Part shown: positions 44,231-52,258 of the stretch, piece by piece
How positions within the stretch are numbered: position 1 is the stretch's first letter
How the letters are laid out: each line of letters starts with the position of its first letter
From: JAILLW01 sp045640525
GTDB taxonomy: Bacteria; Bacillota; Clostridia; Lachnospirales; Lachnospiraceae
DNA length: 64,000 nt
Reading direction: 5' to 3'
Assembly (NCBI GenBank): GCA_045640525.1
Contig: JAZUFE010000019.1
Location: 1 to 64,000 of the forward strand
Program-made: the position numbers and the translations under genes
The notes under the pieces: model-generated
Databases searched by the model: none
Told to the model about the DNA's origin: nothing
The model's input: only the letters and a program-made list of their open reading frames with translations

Positions 44231-44490
44231 GGTGGACTTAAATCGGCAGTATTTTTGAATTCAAGTCCATTTCACTTCGGATTTCCACGTTGCTGACTGA
44301 CGGTTGGACTCAAATCAGCGTGTTTTTCTGATTTGAGTCCACTATTTTTCAGAATCTGGACTTGAATCATTGATTTTCATCCTATAGAGTCCAATCACCT
44401 GCATGAACATCCTGTATCTTGCCTCATTTGGACTTTTTCTGCAGAATTTGGCGTATTTGAGTCCAACAAGGATTTCAGCGGCAAGTCCTC
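44231..44490 (+). repeat. Four-hairpin repeat element, copy 3
   Basis: All four inverted pairs are intact and each spans exactly 37 bases: 44233-44269, 44305-44341, 44357-44393 and 44429-44465. Hairpin 2 is the best, with a perfect 14-bp stem (TGGACTCAAATCAG and its complement) and a 9-base loop. Six of the eight half-sites read TGGACTYRAAT (Y is C or T, R is A or G). An open frame of 102 codons (44403-44711) crosses this copy and the tandem array but has no ribosome binding site and is not preserved in the other copies. Confidence 0.87.
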
Positions 44491-44580
44491 ATGCTCTTGG
44501 GCCGAGACTGAAAGGCAGTCGCAAATCCTCGCACTCTTGGGCCGAGACTGAAAGGCAGTCGCGAATCCTCGCGCTCTTGG
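44481..44580 (+). repeat. Tandem repeat, 40-bp unit, 2.5 copies
   Basis: Units start at 44481 and 44521, with a half unit from 44561. Each contains CTCTTGGGCCGAGACTGAAA followed by GGCAGTC; the period is exactly 40. It shares the CTCTTGGGCCGAG core with the array at 42161-42296 but has a shorter, different second half. Degenerate pieces of the same sequence lie at 43977-44034 and 44581-44655. Confidence 0.8.
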
Positions 44581-44655
44581 GCGGTGGCTACGCTGAACTC
44601 ACGCTCGGCCTAAATGGCAATGGCAACCCCGCCCTCACTCTTGACCTAAGAGGCA

Positions 44656-44681
44656 ATAATCGGAATCAGGTTCAGGGGAAG
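44656..44681 (+). repeat. Right 26-bp direct repeat bounding the repeat island
   Basis: Identical over 26 bases to 42130-42155. Directly after it, AAGCC-ATCCGTC-GGCTT followed by TATTCTTTTTTT could act as a weak plus-strand terminator (44679-44707) isolating the kinase gene from the island. Confidence 0.85.
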
Positions 44682-44731
44682 CCATCCGTCGGCTTTATTC
44701 TTTTTTTATAGAATTAATAGATTGTTTTTTA

Positions 44732-44758
44732 TTGAAATATAGGGATTTATGTTATATT
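44732..44758 (+). promoter_or_regulatory. Promoter of the kinase-regulator pair, extended -10, possibly leaderless
   Basis: TTGAAA (44732-44737) and an extended -10, TGT-TATATT (44750-44758), with a 15-base spacer. The -10 ends only 6 bases before the ATG at 44765, so transcription could begin at the start codon itself. No Shine-Dalgarno is present. Confidence 0.5.
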
Positions 44759-44764
44759 TATCTC

Positions 44765-45922
44765 ATGAAACTAAGAACAAGATTACAAATCACATTTTTA
44801 ACCATAATAGTGTTACCTGTATTGCTGACGGTAGGGGCATTTACCATAATCGGGCGTATTTTAATCAGTTCGAGTCAGAATGCGGATGCCAACATCTCGA
44901 TAGAGACTTTGGATTTGTTGTTTACTCCGGAAATTGCAAGACCGCTGTTCGTCTGTATGGCCATAGCAATAATAGTAATTTTGGTTATAACTTCGGTGGC
45001 GCTGACATTGTGGATTTCAAAGGGTGTGTTTTCTCCTATCAACGAACTCAATGTTGCCATGCAGAATATCGCAGAGGGAAATCTGGAATATCGGCTTCCG
45101 GATAATCAGGACGGAGAAATAGGTACGTTATATCGAAATTATGAGGACATGCGGCTACGGCTTAAAGAATCTGCCGACGAAAAGATACAGGTTGAGAATC
45201 AAAATAGAGAACTTGTCAGTAACATCTCTCATGATTTGAAAACACCGATTACATCTATCAAGGGCTATGTAGAAGGAATTATGGACGGGGTTGCCGATAC
45301 ACCCGAAAAAATGGACAAATATATACGTACCATATACAACAAAGCTAACGATATGGATAAGCTCATTAATGAACTTACGGTATATTCGGGAATTGATACC
45401 AACAGAATTCCTTATCACTTTCATAGAATCAATGTCGGTGAATATTTTGGAGATTGTGTTGAAGAGGTCGGAATGGATCTTGAATCCAAGGGAGTTAAAC
45501 TGGATTATTCCAACCTGACTCCGCCTGATACTCACATAATTGCGGACCCTGAACAATTGAAGCGGGTAATCAACAATATTATCAGCAATTCTCTCAAATA
45601 CAAAAGTCGGGAAAGAGAATGTCAGATAGAAATACGAATTTTGGATGATGCCGATTCAATCAGAATAGAAATTGAGGATAACGGAAACGGAATATCTGCC
45701 AAGGATTTACCGAATATCTTTGAAAGATTCTACAGAACGGATTCTTCAAGAAATTCTTCTCAAGGCGGAAGCGGCATAGGATTGTCGATAGTTAAGAAGA
45801 TTATAGAAGACCACGGTGGATATATTTGGGCTACATCAAAAGAAAATGAAGGAACCTGTATGCATATCGTATTCAGAAAATATGAAATAACAGATTCCAG
45901 AAAGGATAATGTGTATGAGTAA
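44765..45922 (+). CDS. Membrane sensor histidine kinase, 385 aa
   Basis: A two-component sensor. Helix 1 is at about residues 5-27 (LQITFLTIIVLPVLLTVGAFTI), a short extracellular loop of about 25 residues follows, and helix 2 is near 56-80. A HAMP domain runs to about 130 (SPINELNVAMQNIAEGNLEYRL). The HisKA motif is NISHDLKTPITSIKGY, and ATPase motifs are NNIISNSLKY, IEDNGNGIS and GGSGIGLSIVKKI. The ATG at 44765 (MKLRTRLQ) is taken; a TTG at 44732 is the other option, and neither has a Shine-Dalgarno. It overlaps the response regulator by 8 bases. The small sensor loop suggests sensing at or within the membrane. Confidence 0.92.
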   Translation: MKLRTRLQITFLTIIVLPVLLTVGAFTIIGRILISSSQNADANISIETLDLLFTPEIARPLFVCMAIAIIVILVITSVALTLWISKGVFSPINELNVAMQNIAEGNLEYRLPDNQDGEIGTLYRNYEDMRLRLKESADEKIQVENQNRELVSNISHDLKTPITSIKGYVEGIMDGVADTPEKMDKYIRTIYNKANDMDKLINELTVYSGIDTNRIPYHFHRINVGEYFGDCVEEVGMDLESKGVKLDYSNLTPPDTHIIADPEQLKRVINNIISNSLKYKSRERECQIEIRILDDADSIRIEIEDNGNGISAKDLPNIFERFYRTDSSRNSSQGGSGIGLSIVKKIIEDHGGYIWATSKENEGTCMHIVFRKYEITDSRKDNVYE

Positions 45923-46604
45923 AATACTTATTGTAGAAGATGAAGAGGCTATTGCAGAATTGGAAAAGGACTATCTTGAACTCAGCGATTTCGAGGTAGT
46001 AATCAAGAATAACGGCGAAGACGGACTTAAAGCAGCATTGGAAGAAAACTATAACTTAATAGTTCTTGACTTGATGTTGCCCGGGATAGACGGATTCGAA
46101 ATTTGCAAGCAGGTACGCGAAAAGAAAAATATACCGATAATCATGGTATCTGCCAAAAAGGAAGATATTGACAAGATACGCGGTTTGGGACTCGGAGCCG
46201 ATGACTACATGACCAAACCTTTTAGTCCGAGTGAACTTGTGGCCAGAGTCAAGGCACACCTTGCAAGATATGAAAGGCTTGTTTCAACGGCAGGTCCTGC
46301 CAACGATATTGTTGAGATTCGCGGGATAAAAATAGACAAGACCGCAAGACGCGTATGGGTCGACGGAGAAGAGAAAGCCTTCACCGGAAAGGAATTCGAC
46401 CTTCTTACATTTCTTGCCGAACATCCAAATCATGTATTTACCAAAGAGGAACTTTTCCGTGAAATTTGGGATATGGAATCTTTCGGTGATATAGCGACCG
46501 TAACGGTTCATATCAAAAAAATCAGAGAAAAGGTCGAATTTGACAGCGCCAATCCTCAATATATAGAAACTATTTGGGGCGTAGGATACCGCTTCAAGGT
46601 ATAA
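45915..46604 (+). CDS. OmpR/PhoB-family response regulator
   Basis: A 229-residue DNA-binding regulator. The receiver domain (residues 1-118) has the acidic pair in IVEDEEA, phosphorylation Asp in LDLMLPGIDG, Ser in MVSAKKED and Lys in YMTKPF. The C-terminal winged-helix domain (about 130-229) shows FTGKEFDLLTFLAEHPNHVFTKEEL and ends with TVHIKKIREK...YIETIWGVGYRFKV. The ATG at 45915 has AAAGGA 8 bases before it. It is the partner of the kinase just upstream. Immediately after its stop lies a remnant of a second such gene. Confidence 0.95.
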   Translation: MSKILIVEDEEAIAELEKDYLELSDFEVVIKNNGEDGLKAALEENYNLIVLDLMLPGIDGFEICKQVREKKNIPIIMVSAKKEDIDKIRGLGLGADDYMTKPFSPSELVARVKAHLARYERLVSTAGPANDIVEIRGIKIDKTARRVWVDGEEKAFTGKEFDLLTFLAEHPNHVFTKEELFREIWDMESFGDIATVTVHIKKIREKVEFDSANPQYIETIWGVGYRFKV

Positions 46605-46644
46605 GAACTGCTTTTGGAGTGTGGGCTATAGATTCAAGGTGTGA
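46603..46644 (+). pseudogene. Remnant of a second OmpR-family regulator C-terminus
   Basis: Codons 46615-46641 read WSVGYRFKV followed by TGA, matching the last residues of the intact regulator (WGVGYRFKV, stop). Most matching codons differ only at silent positions (GTG/GTA, GGC/GGA, TAT/TAC, AGA/CGC, GTG/GTA). That pattern points to an old paralogous gene rather than a recent local duplication. No upstream part of the second gene is present. The remnant also supplies the AAGGTG ribosome binding site of dinB. Confidence 0.65.
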
Positions 46645-46650
46645 TTTCAC

Positions 46651-47856
46651 ATGAGCGAAAGAACAATTTTTCATATAGATGTTAACAGTGCCTTCCTTTC
46701 TTGGGAGGCCGTTGAAAATCTCAAAAACGGCGGTACGGAAGATTATCGCGAGGGATTGTATGCGGTAGGTGGCGATATCGAAACCCGCCATGGTATTATT
46801 GTTGCCAAATCCATCAAAACCAAGCCTTACGGAATTACGACCGGCGAACCTGTGGTTAACGCTCTTAAAAAGTGTCCCAATTTAAAGCTTATTCCTCCTC
46901 ACCACGAAATTTATTCCAAATATTCCAAAGCCTTTATCAATATTCTGACTCAGTATTCCGATTCTATCGAACAATTCAGTATAGATGAGGCTTTCGTTGA
47001 TATGTCCGGAACAGCGCTTTTATTCGGAGAACCTGTGACTGCTGCTGACAGAATACGTAAACAAATCGAATCCGAACTTGGATTTACCGTTAATATCGGT
47101 GTTTCCTCAAATAAACTTCTTGCCAAAATGGCTTCGGACTTTACCAAACCGAATCGTACACACACCCTTTTTCCGGAAGAAGTGCCTTCCAAAATGTGGC
47201 CTCTTCCCGTTCAGGATCTATTCTTTGTGGGTAAAAATTCCGCAGCCAAGCTCAATTCGATAGGCATCAGAACAATCGGCGATTTGGCACACACTCATAA
47301 GGAACTGCTAAGTGCACACTTCAAAAAGCACGGCAATTATATGTGGGAAGCAGCCAACGGAATCGATGATTCTCCTGTAGTTACCGAAAGGCCCGACGCT
47401 AAGGGCTATTCTCACGCAATTACCCTTCCGTACAATGTAACGGATTCTGTCGAAGCCAAAAAGATATTGCGTGACTTAACCGAAAAAGTATGTAAACGCG
47501 TGCGAAAAGATGGAGTTAAAGCTCAAACCGTAACCGTACAATTCAGATTCAACGATCTTACCAGATCAACGCATCAATGCAAATTGGATGCACCAACGTG
47601 CATAACAGATGAAATCTACGGATATGTATGCAAGCTGTTCGATGAAAAGTGGGACCAAACTCCGATAAGATTACTGGGTGTTCAAGCCGGAAATGTCACG
47701 GATGAAGATTCATTCCGACAGATGTCTTTGTTTGATAATACAAATTATGAGAAGCTTGAAAAACTGGATCATGCACTGGACGAAATAAATGCCCGCTTCG
47801 GCAAAGGCGCCGTTAAGCGAGCATCTAATCTACAGCATCAGGAGGAAGATTCCTAA
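46651..47856 (+). CDS. dinB: DNA polymerase IV (Y-family)
   Basis: A 401-residue translesion polymerase. The catalytic motifs are HIDVNSAFLSWEAV at residue 6 and YSDSIEQFSIDEAFVDMS near 100, with Asp and Glu metal ligands. NIGVSSNKLLAKMASDFTKPN and a helix-hairpin-helix segment (GKNSAAKLNSIGIRTIGDLA) follow. The C-terminal little-finger domain is present, but no QLxLF-type clamp-binding end; QMSLFD near residue 355 could play that part. AAGGTG lies 9 bases before the ATG. It converges on the MATE gene, overlapping it by 32 bases. Confidence 0.94.
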   Translation: MSERTIFHIDVNSAFLSWEAVENLKNGGTEDYREGLYAVGGDIETRHGIIVAKSIKTKPYGITTGEPVVNALKKCPNLKLIPPHHEIYSKYSKAFINILTQYSDSIEQFSIDEAFVDMSGTALLFGEPVTAADRIRKQIESELGFTVNIGVSSNKLLAKMASDFTKPNRTHTLFPEEVPSKMWPLPVQDLFFVGKNSAAKLNSIGIRTIGDLAHTHKELLSAHFKKHGNYMWEAANGIDDSPVVTERPDAKGYSHAITLPYNVTDSVEAKKILRDLTEKVCKRVRKDGVKAQTVTVQFRFNDLTRSTHQCKLDAPTCITDEIYGYVCKLFDEKWDQTPIRLLGVQAGNVTDEDSFRQMSLFDNTNYEKLEKLDHALDEINARFGKGAVKRASNLQHQEEDS

Positions 47857-49180
47857 AAAACCTTACCGTAAAAGGTATACAAAGAACACTTCCTATTACA
47901 TCCGCAACGGCTTGGGAAACCTGAATTCCCCATAATCCGAAAAACGGTGTCAGTATCAAAATAACCGGAATAAAGCACAGTCCGCTTCGCAAAGATGACA
48001 GTAATGAAGCTTCTTTATTCTGACCGGTACTTTGAAACATCATATTATTTGTCAGAGTAAACGGCATAAACAGCAGTGACGCACACTGATATCTCATGGC
48101 CGGTATCCCTATCCTAATTACCTCCATATCATCTCTGAAGAAGGCTATTATCGGCGAAGCAAAGATAAAGGCAACCACAGCAACAATACTAAGCAATATT
48201 GTTCCGAAATACCATGTGAAGAAAAATCCTCTTTTCACTCTGGAATACTTCTTGGCACCATAGTTAAATCCTGCAACAGGTTGATAGCCCTGACCTATTC
48301 CCAATCCGGCACTGAATACGAAATTGGCCACACGGGCTACAATACTCATGGCAGCAATTGCCGCATCTCCGAAAGGACCTGCCATATGATTCAAGACCAT
48401 AACGGAAACACTTCCAAGACCCTGCCTTATCAGGCTCGGTAAACCTGTCTTTAGTATCAGCAACACATCCGAAAAATTTCGTGTAATATATTTAATCCTA
48501 AACTGAGTAATCGTTTTCTTGGAAATATACATATACAAGAGAATAAATGCGCTTACATACTGTGAAATCGTCGTAGCAATTCCGGCACCTTCTATTCCCA
48601 TACCGAATTTAATAATAAACAGGGCATCCAAACCTATATTGAGCAATCCGCCGGATACCAGACCAACCATTGCGAAAACGGCTCTTCCTTCATATCGCAA
48701 TATGTTGTTCATTACACAACTGCTTACCATAGCCGGTGCTGCTGCCAAAATACAGATTGCATACGTTCTGGCATATGGAAGAATTGTTTCCGTACTTCCG
48801 AGTAATTTTACCAACGGATTAACAAACAAAATTCCAAAGAGCGAAAACAACAATCCTACCGATAAAGATATAAAGAAACTCGTCGATCCGAAGGTATTGG
48901 CTCTTTTTGAATCCTTAGCTCCCAAAGCTCGTCCGATAATTGAACCCGAACCGTGTCCGAGCATGAATCCCACGGCTTGAAGAATTGCCATCAATCCGAA
49001 AACAACACCCGTTGCACCGCTGGCCGAAGTACCTAATCTTCCGACAAAGTATGTATCTGCCATATTATATATGTTTGTAACCATCATACTGAGCGTCGTC
49101 GGAAGCGCCAGTTTCAAAATAAGCGATTCGACCGGTTCACGGGTCATTTTATCAAATTGTGATGTATATTTTTGACTCAT
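47825..49180 (-). CDS. MATE-family efflux transporter
   Basis: A 451-residue protein with about 12 helices in two homologous halves, typical of the MATE family that exports cationic drugs using ion gradients. It begins MTREPVESLILKLALPTTLSMMVTNIYNMADTYFVG, the usual MATE opening, and GLGIGQGYQPVAGFNYGAKKYSRVKRG marks the second half. The ATG at 49180 has no Shine-Dalgarno; an extended -10 box ends 7 bases before it. Its last 32 bases overlap the end of dinB on the other strand. Confidence 0.93.
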   Translation of the reverse strand: MSQKYTSQFDKMTREPVESLILKLALPTTLSMMVTNIYNMADTYFVGRLGTSASGATGVVFGLMAILQAVGFMLGHGSGSIIGRALGAKDSKRANTFGSTSFFISLSVGLLFSLFGILFVNPLVKLLGSTETILPYARTYAICILAAAPAMVSSCVMNNILRYEGRAVFAMVGLVSGGLLNIGLDALFIIKFGMGIEGAGIATTISQYVSAFILLYMYISKKTITQFRIKYITRNFSDVLLILKTGLPSLIRQGLGSVSVMVLNHMAGPFGDAAIAAMSIVARVANFVFSAGLGIGQGYQPVAGFNYGAKKYSRVKRGFFFTWYFGTILLSIVAVVAFIFASPIIAFFRDDMEVIRIGIPAMRYQCASLLFMPFTLTNNMMFQSTGQNKEASLLSSLRSGLCFIPVILILTPFFGLWGIQVSQAVADVIGSVLCIPFTVRFFRNLPPDAVD

Positions 49181-49187
49181 GAGGGAT

Positions 49188-49196
49188 ATTATATCA
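49188..49196 (-). promoter_or_regulatory. Extended -10 promoter of the MATE gene
   Basis: On the minus strand TGA-TATAAT ends 7 bases before the ATG, so the expected transcription start coincides with the start codon. The -35 region is only a T run. There is no ribosome binding site in the 7 bases between. Confidence 0.5.
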
Positions 49197-49204
49197 CAAT
49201 ACTA

Positions 49205-49233
49205 ATGAAAAAAAAGCTTAAACACAGTATACT
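49205..49233 (+). promoter_or_regulatory. Promoter of the acetyltransferase gene
   Basis: ATGAAA (49205-49210) and TATACT (49228-49233) are 17 bases apart, and the -10 ends 7 bases before the ATG at 49241. No Shine-Dalgarno is present, so the message may be leaderless. It overlaps the divergent MATE promoter region. Confidence 0.45.
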
Positions 49234-49240
49234 ATTTTAC

Positions 49241-49696
49241 ATGGACACACTTAATTTAAGAAAAGCTACAATTGAAGATTGCGATACTCTATTTCAGTGG
49301 ACCAATGACCCTGTAACCAGGAAACAGTCATTTTCAACCGATCCCATACCTTATGACACACATGTTGAATGGTTGACCAAGAAGCTGGCCAATGCCGATT
49401 CATATCTTTACATTCTTGAAGTTGAAGGCGAGCCTTCCGGCACCGTCAGAGTTGATTCCGACAAAGATATAGGTATCATAAGCTTTTCGGTTGCTCCTCA
49501 AAAGAGAGGACACGGACTCGGCATTGCATTGTTGTCTATGGTCAAAGACGCCGTTTTGCGGGACGCACCAAATGTTGCAATATTAAAAGGAGAAGTCAAA
49601 TTTGATAACTTCTCCTCTCAAAAATGTTTTGAATATCTTGGATATGCCAAAAACGAAACCGATTCTTATATAGAATATACTTTATCCATAAAGTAG
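49241..49696 (+). CDS. GNAT-family N-acetyltransferase, 151 aa
   Basis: A compact GNAT enzyme, with the acetyl-CoA loop in PQKRGHGLGIALLSMV near residue 86 and the C-terminal SSQKCFEYLGYAKN segment. It resembles the group that modifies sugar amines or amino acids during surface polysaccharide synthesis (TLFQWTNDPVTRKQSF at the start), but the substrate is uncertain. The start MDTLNLRKATIEDCD fits the family; upstream in-frame starts add an unlikely basic stretch. It abuts the GH5 gene's stop codon on the other strand. Confidence 0.85.
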   Translation: MDTLNLRKATIEDCDTLFQWTNDPVTRKQSFSTDPIPYDTHVEWLTKKLANADSYLYILEVEGEPSGTVRVDSDKDIGIISFSVAPQKRGHGLGIALLSMVKDAVLRDAPNVAILKGEVKFDNFSSQKCFEYLGYAKNETDSYIEYTLSIK

Positions 49697-50911
49697 TTAT
49701 TCGCAAACAGCGTTTTCAATCAATGCATCCGCTGTTTTCTTGGAATACCATTCAAGAGTTCTTCTGTTGAATATTCCGAACGTTTCTCCCATGGAATGGT
49801 CTCCGTTATCCCACCAGATACACTTGAATCCGTACTCATTAATCGTGCTCATAAAATCATGAATCCACTTAACAACGTCATCTTCGTTATTCTTATACAT
49901 AGCACCGAATTCCGTAATAATGACCGGAATTCCCTTATCATAGAAGTTTTCTTTCAGTTCCTTAACCTGAGATTGAATATCTCCGATTTTAGAACCATCC
50001 CAAACACTATAATTTCCTGCCGGTTTGTAGCAGAATAAGTATGGCGTGTACATATGCACCGATACAATAATATGGCTGTCATTTGGAACTACCAATCCGC
50101 GAATTCCCGCTGAAGCTGCCATATTTCCGTATGTACATACTATCAAATATCTGGATTGATTATTACCTCCCGAATTTCTGACAGTATCTACGAAGGCCTG
50201 ATTCAGACGATTAACAACCTCTCTTTCGGAAGCAGTTCCTCCGTTCCACTCCTGCGGTGAGCCGACGGTTCTTGGTTCATTCATACCTTCAAAAATCAAG
50301 CGCTCATCATAATCCTTGAATCTTTCTGCAACCTGCTCCCAAATTCTTGTTAACTCTTTGGTAACCTCTTCTTCTTTATCCTCTTGAGGAATCAGCCAGT
50401 AATTTGGTTCGTGATGAGTATCGATAATGACAAACATACCATCATCGTAAGCATATTTGACAACTTCTTCCACTCTGTCCATCCAAGCCGGATCGATTGT
50501 ATATTCGGAATCAATCATGTGCTCGGCAAATGTAATGGGGATTCTGATTGTGTTGAAACCTTCTTCTTCGATTTTGGCAATCATTTCATGAGTTGTTTTG
50601 GGATTTCCCCAATACGTTTCACTGTTCAGAGAGTTTCCCACACCATGCGCATCAAGTGAATTGCCCAAATTCCAACCTACATTTATCTTCGCAACAAATT
50701 CCTGTGCCTGTGTGCCTTCAAATGTTGAAACCGTCTTGGCTTCCAAAGCAGATTCTTCTGCCTTGGATTTCTCTTCGGCTTTTGAAACGGCTTCCTCCGC
50801 CACTTTCAGATTCTTCTTACCGACGGCACCCTCATTAAGCGAACTTTGGGCACATCCTATTGTCATAGTCAAAATCGAAAATGTAAGCAAAAAACTCAAT
50901 ATCTTTTTCAT
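49697..50911 (-). CDS. GH5 endoglucanase-type lipoprotein
   Basis: A 404-residue cellulase-family enzyme. The lipoprotein signal ends at IGC (Cys20), followed by an Ala/Glu/Lys-rich linker of about 45 residues. The GH5 barrel begins at KINVGWNLGNSLDAHG. The acid/base is Glu212 in FEGMNEPR, the nucleophile is Glu334 in IITEFGA, and HMYTPY and CIWWDNG are family segments. It should be anchored outside the cell and cut beta-1,4-glucans. The ATG at 50911 is used; the ribosome binding site is weak. It is 14 bases after ahcY on the same strand. Confidence 0.93.
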   Translation of the reverse strand: MKKILSFLLTFSILTMTIGCAQSSLNEGAVGKKNLKVAEEAVSKAEEKSKAEESALEAKTVSTFEGTQAQEFVAKINVGWNLGNSLDAHGVGNSLNSETYWGNPKTTHEMIAKIEEEGFNTIRIPITFAEHMIDSEYTIDPAWMDRVEEVVKYAYDDGMFVIIDTHHEPNYWLIPQEDKEEEVTKELTRIWEQVAERFKDYDERLIFEGMNEPRTVGSPQEWNGGTASEREVVNRLNQAFVDTVRNSGGNNQSRYLIVCTYGNMAASAGIRGLVVPNDSHIIVSVHMYTPYLFCYKPAGNYSVWDGSKIGDIQSQVKELKENFYDKGIPVIITEFGAMYKNNEDDVVKWIHDFMSTINEYGFKCIWWDNGDHSMGETFGIFNRRTLEWYSKKTADALIENAVCE

Positions 50912-50924
50912 ATTCAATCTTTAC

Positions 50925-52178
50925 CTACTGTTCAATGTTATAGCTATGCAAATACTTTTCCTGCTCCGGAGTTAACACATCTATCTCTTTTCCCAGGAAG
51001 CGAAGCTTTCTTATAGCCACATCGTTATCAACTTCTTTGGGAACATCAATTAATTTTTCTTTAAGCTCACTTCCGTGTTCTACCAAATACTTGGCTGAAA
51101 GTGCCTGAATAGCAAAACTCATATCCATAATTTCCGCAGGATGTCCGTCTCCGCAGGCAAGATTAACGAGTCTTCCTTCTCCCAAAACAAATATCCACTG
51201 ACCTGTAGGGAGTTTATAGCCCATAATATTCTTTCTTTGCTCACGTGTTTCTACAGCATTGGCTTTAAGCCAAGCCATATCTATTTCACAATCAAAGTGT
51301 CCGGCATTACACAAAATAGCGCCTTCTTTCATAACCGCAAAGTCCTCTTGGTCGATTACACCGTCACAACCTGTTACTGTAACGAAGAAATCACCGATTT
51401 TGGCAGCTTCATTCATGGGCATTACATCAAATCCATCCATAACGGCTTCTATAGCCTTAATAGGATCAACTTCCGTAACAACTACTCTTGCGCCAAGGCC
51501 TTTCGCTCTCATGGCTGTGCCCTTTCCACACCAACCGTAACCTGCAACTACAACTATCTTTCCTGCCACAATAAGGTTGGTTGTACGGTTGATTCCATCC
51601 CAAACGGATTGACCTGTTCCATACCTGTTATCAAAGAAATGCTTACAATCGGCATTATTTACACGCACCATGGGGAATGCAAGTTTACCTGCCTTATTCA
51701 TGGCTTCCAGTCTGATAATTCCTGTTGTTGTTTCTTCACATCCTCCGATAATATTCGGAATAAGCTCCGGCATATGGTTATGAATCATATTAACCAAATC
51801 TCCGCCGTCATCAATAATGATATTCGGACCACATTCAAGAGTATGCTTGATATGCATATCATATTCTTCCGGAGTCGAATCATACCAGGCATGAACCTCA
51901 AGTCCTGCCTTTACCAATGCAGCAGCCACATCATCCTGAGTAGATAAAGGATTTGATCCCGTAACATACATTTGAGCGCCACCTGCTGCCAATACCAAAC
52001 AAAGATATCCTGTTTTAGCCTCCAGATGTACAGATAATGCTATTTTCTTACCCGTAAAAGGCTTGGTTTTAGTAAATTCTTCTTCCAAAGTTCTTAAAAG
52101 ATCACAATTTCTTTTAACCCACTCCAGCTTTCTTTCTCCTGATTCGGCGAGATTAATATCTCTGATTTCACTTGCCAT
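50925..52178 (-). CDS. ahcY: Adenosylhomocysteinase-family enzyme
   Basis: Splits S-adenosylhomocysteine (or a deaminated form) to homocysteine and the nucleoside. The 417-residue length is that of the short archaeal/Thermotoga-like form lacking the 40-residue insertion. Visible motifs are LSVHLEAKTGYL, NDPDD-region equivalents (DDGGDLVNMIH), DNRYGTGQSVWDGINRTTN with catalytic Lys missing from this stretch but KLAFPMVRVNNADCKH adjacent, and the NAD loop VVAGYGWCGKGTAMRAKGLGA. An AGGAGG ribosome binding site lies before the ATG. An SAH/MTA-type deaminase lies three genes upstream. Confidence 0.93.
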   Translation of the reverse strand: MASEIRDINLAESGERKLEWVKRNCDLLRTLEEEFTKTKPFTGKKIALSVHLEAKTGYLCLVLAAGGAQMYVTGSNPLSTQDDVAAALVKAGLEVHAWYDSTPEEYDMHIKHTLECGPNIIIDDGGDLVNMIHNHMPELIPNIIGGCEETTTGIIRLEAMNKAGKLAFPMVRVNNADCKHFFDNRYGTGQSVWDGINRTTNLIVAGKIVVVAGYGWCGKGTAMRAKGLGARVVVTEVDPIKAIEAVMDGFDVMPMNEAAKIGDFFVTVTGCDGVIDQEDFAVMKEGAILCNAGHFDCEIDMAWLKANAVETREQRKNIMGYKLPTGQWIFVLGEGRLVNLACGDGHPAEIMDMSFAIQALSAKYLVEHGSELKEKLIDVPKEVDNDVAIRKLRFLGKEIDVLTPEQEKYLHSYNIEQ

Positions 52179-52258
52179 AATTTTCCTCCTTATGAAATTA
52201 AAGTTTCGCCGAATTTTTATTATTGTGATGGTCGGACCTACCTATCATCACATATTTG

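Noticed and set aside
42130..44681. Insertion sequence or composite transposon
   Set aside because: No transposase or recombinase gene and no terminal inverted repeats at the 26-bp borders; only direct repeats are seen.
44403..44711. Plus-strand 102-codon open frame in the repeat island
   Set aside because: It runs across a hairpin element and a tandem array, has no ribosome binding site, and the frame is not preserved in the other two element copies.
51141..51947. 268-codon plus-strand open frame opposite ahcY
   Set aside because: It is a shadow of a strongly conserved enzyme on the other strand; the Cys/His/Ser-rich product has no domain, and no ribosome binding site precedes it.
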